Source: Candidatus Poribacteria bacterium (lineage in GTDB: Bacteria; Poribacteria; WGA-4E; PCPOR2b). From it: 64,000 nt of DNA. The position numbers and the translations under genes are program-made. Within the stretch, counting starts at the first letter, position 1; each line of letters begins with the position of its first letter. The notes under the pieces were generated by a model. That model had not been told where the DNA came from. It did not search any database and saw only the letters and a program-made list of their open reading frames with translations. The DNA lies in the NCBI GenBank assembly GCA_022822785.1, contig JAJEAL010000134.1, forward strand, positions 1-64,000, read 5' to 3'. Below are positions 8,533 to 17,148 of this stretch, in pieces.

Positions 8533-10201
8533 GATGAATAAACTCCGTCGCCTGAATCCAGAGGTTCATGCGCTTTTGGAGAGAATTTTTCAGTATAAAG
8601 ATGGCAGAGGCGATTATTCCGTGGATCGACATAGATGGTTGGAGAGGCTCGATGAGGAGACATTTCTAGACGAGATTCACCAAATCGAAACACGCGAGAA
8701 AGTTATAGCTATAGCACATGCTCAAATCACGCAGCAGATTGCCAAAGAAACCTTAGCCTCTACGGTAGTATTGGAGATGAAAGATACCACCGACCAGCTC
8801 CTCGGAATTGGTGGTGGATTCTTCATACAAGGCAACCAAATTGTGACCAGTTTTCACGTTATTGAGGGAGCCAAGCGTGGTGCTGTTAAGTTGTTGGGAA
8901 AGTCAACTACATATAACATTGAAGGAATCACCGCAAAGGATGAGAAACACGATTTGGTAATTTTACAAGTGCCAAATTTTAGAATTCCGCCTCTTCCCCT
9001 TGGTAATAGTGATACGGTCGAGATTGGCGAAATTGTGTATGTCGCAGATAATCCCGAAAAATCGACAGAAACTTTCTCCTACGGTATCATCAGTAGTATT
9101 ATCCGAGGAGGTTCCACTGATAAACGGTTCCAGATTACAGCAGCGACTCCTCCGTGGGGCAGTGGAATACCGGTGCTAAACGAAAAGGGGGAAGTCATAG
9201 GTATTTCGGCGAGGAGCGTTGCAGATGAGCAGAATCCCAACTTTATTGTTCCAGCAAATTATCTCAAAACATTGCTCACTTGGTCGAAGCCAGCGCGGTC
9301 TTTATCCCAAGGGAAACCGTTGGTATCTGCTGAGGCTTACTTTAGGTGGGGTTATACAAAATCCGAGTTGGGTCAGTATGAATCTGCTATTGCAGATTAT
9401 GATATGGCAATTCAACTCAGACCCAATTATGCAATAGCCTATAATGATCGGGGGGTTGTCAAGGGTAAGTTGGGTGAATATAAGGCTGCGATTGAAGACT
9501 ATGACGAAGCAGTTCGTATCAAACCAGATTGTGTCGTAGCCTACTACAATCGAGGGCGTACCAAAGATCAACTAGCGCAAGGTTCTGCGGCAATTAAAGA
9601 CTACAACATAGCAATTAACCTTGAACCGGGTTACACTGATGCCTACTATAATCGGGGGGTTGTCAAAGGTAAATTGGGTGAATATGATGCTGCAATAACC
9701 GACTATGACAAAGCGATTGACCTTAAACCCGACTATGCTATTGCCTATAACAATCGAGGAATGGCGAAGTCTGCCTTGAAGCAACATAAGGCTGCGATAG
9801 CCGACTATAACGAGGCAATTGGCCTCAAACCCAACTATGCTGATGCTTATTATAATCGAGGGAATGCTAAATCTGCTCTGAAGCAATATGATGCTGCAAT
9901 AGCCGACTATGACGAAGCAATTCACCTTGCCCCTGATTTTGTCATCGCTTATAACAATCGGGGAAGTGCGAAGTTCACTTTGAAGCAACATAAGGCTGCG
10001 ATAGATGACTATAACGAGGCAATTCGTCTCAAGCCGGATTATGCCATGGCCTACTACAATCGAGGAAATGCGAAGACGAATCTAGGTCGTGTCTCAGAAG
10101 CGGCACAGGATTTCCAAACTGCATTGGCACTCGCGGAACAGGCCGGTGATGAGGGGCTCAAAGCTATGATTAGCAGCCCTATAGAAATTCACGTTGGATA
10201 A
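8504..10201 (+). CDS. Trypsin-like serine protease fused to eight TPR repeats
   Basis: 565 residues; AGAGGAG 10 nt before the ATG. Residues 1-85 are helical and charged with no recognised domain. Residues about 86-260 form a chymotrypsin-fold protease with His118 (TSFHVIEG), Asp150 (KHDLVIL) and Ser220 (PWGSGIPVLN), the three residues expected of an HtrA/Do-type catalytic triad, although the usual G-N-S-G-G is W-G-S-G-I. Residues about 276-545 are eight near-identical 34-residue TPRs (AYYNRGxAKxxLxxxxAAIxDYxxAIxLKPD). No signal peptide is present, so it probably acts in the cytoplasm. TPRs would bind partner or substrate proteins. The overlap with the PIN gene suggests a two-gene unit. The repeats are similar at DNA level and may vary in number between strains. 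Confidence 0.85.
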   Translation: MNIQDLLEAEMNKLRRLNPEVHALLERIFQYKDGRGDYSVDRHRWLERLDEETFLDEIHQIETREKVIAIAHAQITQQIAKETLASTVVLEMKDTTDQLLGIGGGFFIQGNQIVTSFHVIEGAKRGAVKLLGKSTTYNIEGITAKDEKHDLVILQVPNFRIPPLPLGNSDTVEIGEIVYVADNPEKSTETFSYGIISSIIRGGSTDKRFQITAATPPWGSGIPVLNEKGEVIGISARSVADEQNPNFIVPANYLKTLLTWSKPARSLSQGKPLVSAEAYFRWGYTKSELGQYESAIADYDMAIQLRPNYAIAYNDRGVVKGKLGEYKAAIEDYDEAVRIKPDCVVAYYNRGRTKDQLAQGSAAIKDYNIAINLEPGYTDAYYNRGVVKGKLGEYDAAITDYDKAIDLKPDYAIAYNNRGMAKSALKQHKAAIADYNEAIGLKPNYADAYYNRGNAKSALKQYDAAIADYDEAIHLAPDFVIAYNNRGSAKFTLKQHKAAIDDYNEAIRLKPDYAMAYYNRGNAKTNLGRVSEAAQDFQTALALAEQAGDEGLKAMISSPIEIHVG

Positions 10202-10230
10202 AATTTAGCAAACCAGGAGGAAATTGTACA

Positions 10231-11205
10231 ATGGCGGATCTGAAAGTCGGTGTTATCGGTTGCGGTGGGCACGCGCAGGGTCACTTTGCGATGATTAAAG
10301 GTGAACCTCGGATGCAGCTCATCTCGGTCGCGGAAATTGACGACCAACGCTTGGAGCAGGCAAAACTGGACCATGAACCTGAATCTGCGTTCAACGATTG
10401 CCGGGAGATGCTGGATCAGGTGGATCTAGATGTCGTCTATGTCGTTACCATGCCAGGGCATCTGCTGCCGATTGTGGTGGAGTGCTTGGGACGGGATCTA
10501 CATACATCAGTCGAGAAATCACCGGGGATGAGCGTTGATGAAACGCAGCAGATGCTTGACGCCGCCCGTAAGAGTAAGGGCAAAGCGATTCTGTCCGTCA
10601 ATCGCCGTTACAAACCGGAGGTATTGGCGGTGAGAAGGTTACTACAGGAACGTGGTGGCGCGGTACAGGTCGCGGCAAATTATCATAAACCGCCCTCGGG
10701 TTTGCAGCGGCCGGGGCGCGGGGACTTTGCGCCGCCAGAGATTATCTGCGATGCGATCCACCATGTCGATCTGCTACGCTGGATGGCAGGACGCACACCG
10801 ACTGAAGCGGCAACCGCCGTAGAGGTTTATGGTCATTCGTGGCATGGCAAGCGTGCAGGCACACCGCGCTACAACGCGGTCATCGGGTTTGATAATGGTT
10901 GCCACGGCACAATGATGAGTCACTATGGGGTTGGCTACCGGATTCAGTCGGCAGAGGTCCACGCAGAGGATATGTCGGCATACCTCGACTTGACACGTAC
11001 ACCGGAAATCACGCTTTACTTGAATGGAACACTATGCGAAGATCCGCTTGACCTTGACGCTGTTGGTGGTCCCGATTTCAACGAAACGCGCCATTTCGCC
11101 GATTGTATCCTGAACGACACTACGCCGTGGAGCCCGCTAGAGGAAGCGGTGAAGACGATGGAGCTGTGTGAAGCGATTCAGCGGGGGCATCGGGGTAGAC
11201 TGTAA
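10231..11205 (+). CDS. Gfo/Idh/MocA family oxidoreductase
   Basis: 324 residues with AGGAGG about 10 nt before the ATG. Residues 4-14 (VGVIGCGGHAQ) form the NAD(P)-binding G-x-G-x-x-G loop. The position of the family's E-K-P reads EKSPG here, keeping the catalytic-site lysine. Residues about 120-320 form the C-terminal alpha/beta substrate domain, with ICDAIHHVDLLRWM carrying the usual histidine and aspartate. Members oxidise or reduce sugars, inositols and related polyols with NAD(P). The substrate is unknown. It starts 29 nt after the protease-TPR gene, which may be coincidental. Confidence 0.85.
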   Translation: MADLKVGVIGCGGHAQGHFAMIKGEPRMQLISVAEIDDQRLEQAKLDHEPESAFNDCREMLDQVDLDVVYVVTMPGHLLPIVVECLGRDLHTSVEKSPGMSVDETQQMLDAARKSKGKAILSVNRRYKPEVLAVRRLLQERGGAVQVAANYHKPPSGLQRPGRGDFAPPEIICDAIHHVDLLRWMAGRTPTEAATAVEVYGHSWHGKRAGTPRYNAVIGFDNGCHGTMMSHYGVGYRIQSAEVHAEDMSAYLDLTRTPEITLYLNGTLCEDPLDLDAVGGPDFNETRHFADCILNDTTPWSPLEEAVKTMELCEAIQRGHRGRL

Positions 11206-11217
11206 CTCCGACTTAGC

Positions 11218-12603
11218 TTAGCGCGATAACCGATCAAGCACATTTTGTGTAATGCGTTCCACAGCCGGATCTCCGCCCTGCAATCCGTGCGCCCAATCGG
11301 TTGTGGCGGCGGTGAAGACTGTTCCGCCACGGGTATAAATCCCCATCGTTGCAGCGCCGGTGCGCCCTCTTTCCCAACGTTCATACCATTCGCTATCGTC
11401 TGGATGCCAGCGCACTGGAGCAGTGCAGAGGATAAGGAAGCTGTCGGGCGTACCATCCTGATACGTTGGGACAGGAAGTCCGTCCTGAATTTTTAGCTCA
11501 CAGCCATCGCACTCGTAGCCCACGACGGTATGTTTACCGCCGAAGGTGTCGTCTCGCTTGAGATCGGTTCCCTCAAAGATCCAGTGATCCGGACGGTGCA
11601 CTGTGTACTCGCCGGCGCCATCCATGAACTGACCGTGGCTGAGGTGGTATCCGCCGTAAAGGAACCCGACGCCGGTCAGTTCGTTTTCAGGTCTGCCGAC
11701 GAGGTAGTGGCTCCACAATGTACTCAAAGTTCGGTAATCGTCCGTCTTGTAGATGGGGTCGTGATTGTACCACTGCTTCCAGCAGGTCAGGGCGCGTCCG
11801 TTATCTTCGCTACGGACCTGCCAACAGACGGAATTTCCGCTAAAGAACGCTGCATTGCCACCGTCAGCGATAAACGCCTCTAGGTTATCTCGCATTCCTG
11901 CGGACCAGTATTCATCGTGCCCCACGCTTAACACCAGTCGATAATCCTTCAAAAGTTCTGGTCGAAACTCAAGGTCACTGTTGGCGGCGTAGTCAAGTGT
12001 ATAGCCGTTCCGTTCCGCCCATTCCACAAAGAACAGTTCCCACCTGCTAAAGAGGCCCGCCATCGGTCGATCAAAGGAAACGCGGTGCCCCTGTAAGTTG
12101 CTATGACCATGGTAACTGTAGAGACTATATCCGCCCCAATTATTATAGGCGTTATAGGTGTTTGTCGCCAGCTGCAGCAAAATCTTTGTGTCATGTCCCG
12201 GCTGGCCGGAGCGCACAACAAAGTGCAGCACGCCTTCGGCGGTCCGACGGTTTCTGTATGTGAATTCACCGCCGTTATCTTTTGCCTGCATTGATACTTC
12301 GTAGTATCCGCTCCGCCATGTATCCGGCACCCGCAGCCTGAAGCTGGGGGGCCAACGGCATCCGTGCGACGATGCATCCTCGGGGACTGGATACGCAGAT
12401 CCGGGAATATCTTGTTCGTTCCACACTACTTCACGGGTTGGACCGATACGCGCAATCTGAAGTGAATATTCCGATGCACTCGTAGAAATATGAAACGCAA
12501 CCTCGTCACCCGGTGCGTAGCTGAGTTGGTCGGTATATCCTTCGATGTAGAGTGGGCGCAACTGCGCCTCCGAAAGCGCTAGCTGTGCGTTGTAGGCTTC
12601 CAT
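11218..12603 (-). CDS. N,N-dimethylformamidase beta-subunit-like protein
   Basis: 461 residues; AAGGAG upstream of the ATG at 12603. The C-terminal two thirds match the pattern of the DMFase large-subunit-like family: NTYNAYNNWGGYSLY, FDRPM, WAERNGYTLDYAANSDLE, LVLSVGHDEYWSAGMRDNLEAF, GGNAAFFSGNSVCWQVR, and a final TTDWAHGL. The N-terminal approximately 100 residues look like a beta-sandwich. DMFase hydrolyses dimethylformamide, but most relatives are uncharacterised, so amide hydrolysis is only a suggestion. The gene converges on the preceding oxidoreductase with a 12-nt gap. No signal peptide. Confidence 0.75.
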   Translation of the reverse strand: MEAYNAQLALSEAQLRPLYIEGYTDQLSYAPGDEVAFHISTSASEYSLQIARIGPTREVVWNEQDIPGSAYPVPEDASSHGCRWPPSFRLRVPDTWRSGYYEVSMQAKDNGGEFTYRNRRTAEGVLHFVVRSGQPGHDTKILLQLATNTYNAYNNWGGYSLYSYHGHSNLQGHRVSFDRPMAGLFSRWELFFVEWAERNGYTLDYAANSDLEFRPELLKDYRLVLSVGHDEYWSAGMRDNLEAFIADGGNAAFFSGNSVCWQVRSEDNGRALTCWKQWYNHDPIYKTDDYRTLSTLWSHYLVGRPENELTGVGFLYGGYHLSHGQFMDGAGEYTVHRPDHWIFEGTDLKRDDTFGGKHTVVGYECDGCELKIQDGLPVPTYQDGTPDSFLILCTAPVRWHPDDSEWYERWERGRTGAATMGIYTRGGTVFTAATTDWAHGLQGGDPAVERITQNVLDRLSR

Positions 12604-12787
12604 ACAAATCTCCTTCTTCGCTGAAAAGGTTGATTTTACCGATAAAAAGCGATTAATAACACCTCGGCTGCGTCGTCAACTTATTGAACGCGGTCGTGCT
12701 GCTTCCGTTGGTGAATGAACGGTCTGTAGTATCTTTATGCAACGGCGCGATTTACCGTATAGCGGCAGATACTTGGGAGCGGAAAAT

Positions 12788-12820
12788 AAAAAAAGCAGCC
12801 AAATGAATGACTGCTTTTTT
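12788..12820 (-). terminator. Intrinsic terminator of the DUF4159 gene
   Basis: AAAAAAGCAG and CTGCTTTTTT form a 10-bp stem with a 12-nt loop. On the minus strand the stem runs into a T-rich tail. It lies 38 nt past the stop of the minus-strand gene at 12858. Confidence 0.75.
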
Positions 12821-12857
12821 ACTCGATTGATTTGAAAGGTATTCGATCCAACGGATT

Positions 12858-14336
12858 CTATTTAACTGCTCCAATTTTTGCGGCTTCTGGCGCTTCGGTC
12901 GGCAGCTTCTTTGCTGCCATCCTATCTTCTGGCACATAACCAGAATAGTCTGAAATCGAGCCGTGGGTCAGGGCATAAACCGCAACGTTGGTCATGAAAC
13001 GATACACACCGGGCGAGTATTTGACGGAACGGGTCGGTAAACTGACCGACTCCATCGCGCACATATAGTCACGGCGAACTAGGATGACCGTGATTTTGTC
13101 GCCGACGGAAATGCCTTCAAGGAAGTTCCGCCTGCCTGGTCGAGAGCCCCACCAGAAAATGTCGAATCCGGTCGGCGGTCCCCCCATCTCATAGAAGTTA
13201 TCGTAGATTTCGTGGTCGTTAGGTATACGCTGTACCTGATATTCAGGCATAACAAAACGCATCTGTGCTAAAAATAGGCGCGGCATCGCTTGTGCTGCTG
13301 CGTCTACACCGCAATCATCAAAAACGAGTAAACCGCCTTTTTCGACGAGATACCGCCGTAATGCGGCCATCTCCGTTTCGGAGAATCGACTATCCATCTT
13401 GCCGCCGCCATATTGACGCCCCATCAGATTCTTGGATCGGACGTGTGCCGGATCATGTCCGGTCATAAAGACTAACGGACATTTCATCAGATTGGCGTCG
13501 TTTAGCTTCAACGCACCGCCCTCGACGTTCATATCGGTTTTAATTTTGGTGCGTTCATTGAGCCATTTGGTAAAGGCGTTCAGCGAGGAGGCATCTGCCC
13601 ACCAATCAGCGAGACTGTGACGGACACGCGTGAACCGGAAGACACCGCGGATATCGCTGCCTTTACCGACAACGCGCCCACCGGGTTCGCCGCGCGGCAG
13701 TGGGGGAACTTCAACGTTACCAAGAGTAATGTTCTCAACGATATCATTCAAGGCATCGTGAGCGGCCCCGACATGATCAACCATAGCAAGGCCAGCCGGA
13801 CGTGTAAAGGCGACTTTCACCTGCACAACACCCCCCACTCCACGGCCGATGCTAGCGGGTGCAGCACTTGGCGCCGTTGCGACGGGTGCAGAAAATGCCA
13901 ATGCCCCTGGCGCATCAGAAACGGGCAAGTCGGCATGGGTCACAACTTGTGGTACGGGCTGATTTGGGCTTGCTACTTTTGGGACATTAGGATTAAGAGG
14001 CGCATCTAACTTCACCACTTTATTTGAAAACTCTAAAACGGTTTGCGGCTGCACCGAGGTCGGACGGACGACCGCTGCTGTTGTTACTCGAGGCTGGACC
14101 TGGACTTGCTCAACTACCACTGTGTTTGTGGTTGGAACGGTTGGTTTTACCACCGGCTTGATGACCGGTTTACGGACTTGTGGTTTCGGGGGTTCTTTTG
14201 CCTGCAGAATTTCGGTGCCCACTAAATCTTTGAACTGTTGGGTTTGGGTAACGAGATAGATACCCGTGATAAAGAAGGCGACGCCGTGAACAATCAACGA
14301 GGTCATTAAAGCCCCTGAGGTTTTCTTGGCACTCAT
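12858..14336 (-). CDS. TonB-like N-terminus with DUF4159 domain
   Basis: 492 residues; GGAGG before the ATG at 14336. Residues 8-30 are a single membrane anchor (LMTSLIVHGVAFFITGIYLV). A Pro/Lys/Val-rich linker (about 45-160, with PKPQVRKPVIKPVVKP) like that of TonB periplasmic spanners follows. From about 215 to the end is a DUF4159 domain with FTRVRHSLADWWADASSLNAF, MTGHDP, GLLVFDDCGV, IPNDHEIYDNFYEMGG and RRDYMC. DUF4159 has a glutamine-amidotransferase-like fold and is common in Planctomycetes and relatives. Usually DUF4159 has a plain signal peptide; the TonB-like linker here is unusual. It should face the periplasm. No ExbB/ExbD genes are nearby. Confidence 0.78.
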   Translation of the reverse strand: MSAKKTSGALMTSLIVHGVAFFITGIYLVTQTQQFKDLVGTEILQAKEPPKPQVRKPVIKPVVKPTVPTTNTVVVEQVQVQPRVTTAAVVRPTSVQPQTVLEFSNKVVKLDAPLNPNVPKVASPNQPVPQVVTHADLPVSDAPGALAFSAPVATAPSAAPASIGRGVGGVVQVKVAFTRPAGLAMVDHVGAAHDALNDIVENITLGNVEVPPLPRGEPGGRVVGKGSDIRGVFRFTRVRHSLADWWADASSLNAFTKWLNERTKIKTDMNVEGGALKLNDANLMKCPLVFMTGHDPAHVRSKNLMGRQYGGGKMDSRFSETEMAALRRYLVEKGGLLVFDDCGVDAAAQAMPRLFLAQMRFVMPEYQVQRIPNDHEIYDNFYEMGGPPTGFDIFWWGSRPGRRNFLEGISVGDKITVILVRRDYMCAMESVSLPTRSVKYSPGVYRFMTNVAVYALTHGSISDYSGYVPEDRMAAKKLPTEAPEAAKIGAVK

Positions 14337-14709
14337 TTGTTACCTCCAAAAATGGTTTGCGTCAACAGTTAAATCACCCGTGATGTTCCTTTACTTAGGA
14401 TGCGAAAGCAGGCTTGTTTTTCTCTGACAGGCATTTCGCGGATTGATGAATTGGTACTTGATAGATGCTCACGCAATACATTTCCTAAACGGAAGGTATG
14501 CTGTGGCATAAATCTATCATCCACCGGCTATTCACGTAACAAACTACGCGAAAAATTGAAGTACTCGTGTCCCTAGCCTTGCTTTTACTGCTGAGACGCA
14601 GAAATCACCGAACGATTTAGAGATTTCTCTATTTTACCAACGCGTCATTAATTGTATGCGAAATGGTTCAATGGGGTCAAGCAAAAAACGAACCTGTTTT
14701 TATGGTGAA
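14337..14709. other. Gene-free stretch
   Basis: 373 nt between two minus-strand genes. I see no supported gene, RNA or strong terminator. It should hold the promoter of the DUF4159 gene and the 3' region of the following oxidoreductase. Confidence 0.5.
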
Positions 14710-15798
14710 TTATAAATCATTGTTTTCGTTTCCGATCTCAATCCACCTTTTTTGCTCGGCAGAATCAACGACAGCATCAATGGCTAACTGTGCCTTCCAA
14801 CCATCGAAGAAGGAGGGATCTCGATCTGAATTAAGTTGTCCGGCGAGAATTCCGTCGACGAAGCAGCCCATCATTCGTCCCAAGGCGTGTGGTTTCCCTT
14901 CAGCGGCTTCGGGCGGCAAAGCTATGGTTTCCCAATCATCGTCCCGATGGCGAAACCGCAGCCCCTCCTCTTGACCTCGACTTAAATAAGCAAATAATGC
15001 CCCTTCCTCACCGACAATTTCAATGTATTTATTTTCTGGACGTGGTGGCGTAACGCTGCTGACAAAGAACTGACCTTTCAAACCAGATTCGGTCTCGAAC
15101 CAAGCGGCAGCAAGATCGTCGGTGTCGATTAAGGTCGGTTCACTTGTGCTAGCGTGTGGGCGAACACGCGGCACGTTATGCAATACACCGCACACCTGTA
15201 TAATATCGCCGCACACCCATCGGATGGCATCAAAAAAGTGGGATCCCATATCGCCAAGCATACCGGTTCCAGAAAAGCTTCTTTGGTTACGCCATGCTGC
15301 TTTCGCCGATGAATGGAGCGCGCTCCAACCATCGCATTGAATACGAACATAAAGCGGCTTGCCAATCTTGCCCTTCTTAAACATGTGGCGCAATTTATGG
15401 AGGCAATGCGTATAGCGGAACGTGAAGGCGACCTGATGGATCTTACCACTCGCTTCGGCGGCGTCGTACATCTCACGTGCCTCTGTAGCATTCATAGCTA
15501 AGGGTTTCTCGCAGAAAACGTGTTTCCCCGCTTGAATTGCTTGCACCGCAATAGGGTGATGGAAGACATTTGGTGTTACGATTGTCACTGCATCGATTGT
15601 GTCATCGGCGATTACGTCAGTGTAATCTGTATAGACTTTCGGGACGCCAAATTTAAGTGCAGTTTGCTCGCACAGATCACGGTTGCGTCTGCAGAGTGCA
15701 ACAACTTCTGCGTTGGGGTGACGCTGCAAGCCAGGGATTTGACACTCTTCTGCAAATCTACCAGCCCCAACCACTGCGAAACGGAGTTTATGGTCCAT
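14710..15798 (-). CDS. Gfo/Idh/MocA family oxidoreductase
   Basis: 362 residues; AAGGAG 7 nt before the ATG at 15798. Residues 6-16 (FAVVGAGRFAE) are the dinucleotide loop. CEKPLAMN near residue 97 carries the E-K-P catalytic lysine, and MLGDMGSHFFDAIRWVCGD carries the conserved Asp/His region. This is the standard two-domain sugar or polyol dehydrogenase. The substrate is unknown. It stands apart from its neighbours, with no obvious operon. Confidence 0.87.
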   Translation of the reverse strand: MDHKLRFAVVGAGRFAEECQIPGLQRHPNAEVVALCRRNRDLCEQTALKFGVPKVYTDYTDVIADDTIDAVTIVTPNVFHHPIAVQAIQAGKHVFCEKPLAMNATEAREMYDAAEASGKIHQVAFTFRYTHCLHKLRHMFKKGKIGKPLYVRIQCDGWSALHSSAKAAWRNQRSFSGTGMLGDMGSHFFDAIRWVCGDIIQVCGVLHNVPRVRPHASTSEPTLIDTDDLAAAWFETESGLKGQFFVSSVTPPRPENKYIEIVGEEGALFAYLSRGQEEGLRFRHRDDDWETIALPPEAAEGKPHALGRMMGCFVDGILAGQLNSDRDPSFFDGWKAQLAIDAVVDSAEQKRWIEIGNENNDL

Positions 15799-15889
15799 GT
15801 AGTTTCTCCTTGCTTCTACTTTATCAGTCCTTTATGAATGAGCATAGAGACAAACCGCGCGAAAGTTCGGGTGTATGCGTTGGGTAGAG

Positions 15890-16720
15890 TTAATTCAGTT
15901 TGGCAATCTCTTGGGTCAGGACACGAATGTTCCTAGAAATTTCCTCCTGATCCGGTGGATCAGGCGATAAATCGAGATAGGTATTGAAGGCATCGAGAGA
16001 CTTACCGTATGCCTTAACTTGATAATACAGGTAGCCGAGATCTTGATAATCCTGTGCGGATTGGGGGGCAAGCCATATAATCTGCTCGGCGGTTCTAACC
16101 GCTTTCTGATACTCCCCTATCCTAAAGTGGATCTGTCTCAAATTCCGCAGCACCCGCGCGAGAATCTCCTTATTGGTAACCGTTTGCAGAAACCGTGGAT
16201 GCATCTGCACAGGTTCACGGAAAATCTGCCTTAATCTTTCGGAGAGGTCTGCATTGGATAAAATTTGCCCTTTCTCAAAAGGGTCTATCACGGTGTCTAA
16301 AGTGCTATGCTTGACGATAAAATGTCCGGGAAAGCCAACCCCTACCAACGGCAGTCCAATCCGTTTGGCGATGTCCATGTACACGATTGAAAGGGTGATC
16401 GGAATACCAATTTTGCGTTCAAGGACTTCGTTGAGATAGCTATTCCGGGCATCGTAATAGTGTTCTTGGCTGCTACCCGCGAATCCTTGCGCTTCAAATA
16501 GGTAACGGTTTAGGTAGTTAATCTGTTCGCTTGTATCTGCTTCTGGGTCAATCTGTAATTGCAGTTCTTCAGCCATCCGATTCAGCTGTTGCAGATATAC
16601 TTCAATTTCCAGATCCGCATAGGCATCTTTAGCAATGAGGAGGGCGCCCTTAGCCAGGTCAATCTGTTCATTTTCTAGCTGCGCGAGTTCAAATAGAGCG
16701 TCTTCATCCACATTTTTCAT
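15890..16720 (-). CDS. SirB1-like transglutaminase-fold / TPR protein
   Basis: 276 residues. The core NRYLFEAQGFAGSSQEHYYDARNSYLNEVLERKIGIPITLSIVYMDIAKRIGLPLVGVGFPGHF is the SirB1/YchA-like transglutaminase domain; the cysteine of true transglutaminases is not present at the ITLS position, as in most of this family. The C-terminal approximately 90 residues form tetratricopeptide-like helices (LRQIHFRIGEYQKAVRTAEQ ... YYQVKAYGKSLDAFNTYL). The molecular role is unknown. The start at 16720 has GGAGG only well upstream, so the start is less certain. Confidence 0.8.
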   Translation of the reverse strand: MKNVDEDALFELAQLENEQIDLAKGALLIAKDAYADLEIEVYLQQLNRMAEELQLQIDPEADTSEQINYLNRYLFEAQGFAGSSQEHYYDARNSYLNEVLERKIGIPITLSIVYMDIAKRIGLPLVGVGFPGHFIVKHSTLDTVIDPFEKGQILSNADLSERLRQIFREPVQMHPRFLQTVTNKEILARVLRNLRQIHFRIGEYQKAVRTAEQIIWLAPQSAQDYQDLGYLYYQVKAYGKSLDAFNTYLDLSPDPPDQEEISRNIRVLTQEIAKLN

Positions 16721-17148
16721 ATCTATTGATGGAGCTTGTGTCCTCCACCTTCTCCTTTTTTATATTTTCAGATGAGCTTGTTTTGACTGTGGTTATGTGA
16801 AAACATTGTGCAACGGAAACCGGGGCTATACCAAGTAGTATGTTGCACATTCTTTTTTTTGGGGTTTCGTGTGTCTGGTATTGATAGACTAGTAAACAGG
16901 AGATTTTCATATTCTCAACGCGATTGCGATCTGTGTAAGTCTCAGATTTTGTAGAAGAGGGTTGAAAATCTCTGAAGAATGAGATATGATGGGCATCCGA
17001 TTCACCTGTTTTGGGCAGTCTTCGTGTGCTGTAATATATTGTCCTGCTGAAACTCAAGTTATTAGGTCAGCAGATATTCTACCACAGCTGACCTAACTTT
17101 CCTACATCCATTCTTAAAAAACCGTTGGTAATAGGAGAAAAGCGCATC
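16721..17148. other. Gene-free divergent intergenic region
   Basis: About 430 nt between the divergent SirB1-like and S9 peptidase genes. A minus-strand open frame here (117 codons) has biased, low-quality composition and no ribosome site, so I leave it out. The inverted repeat at 17062-17096 is the only structure I see. Confidence 0.5.
17062..17096. promoter_or_regulatory. Inverted repeat upstream of the S9 peptidase
   Basis: TTAGGTCAGC and GCTGACCTAA form a perfect 10-bp inverted repeat with a 15-nt spacer, 53 nt upstream of the ATG at 17149. No T-tract follows, so an operator or mRNA hairpin is more likely than a terminator. Confidence 0.4.

Noticed and set aside
9302-9991. Minus-strand open frames within the TPR region
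   Set aside because: They are antisense shadows of the TPR repeats; their products are low-complexity mirror repeats.
16704-17057. 117-codon minus-strand frame in the SirB1/S9 divergent region
   Set aside because: Composition is unlike neighbouring proteins, no ribosome site, no recognisable fold, and it overlaps the start of the SirB1-like gene.
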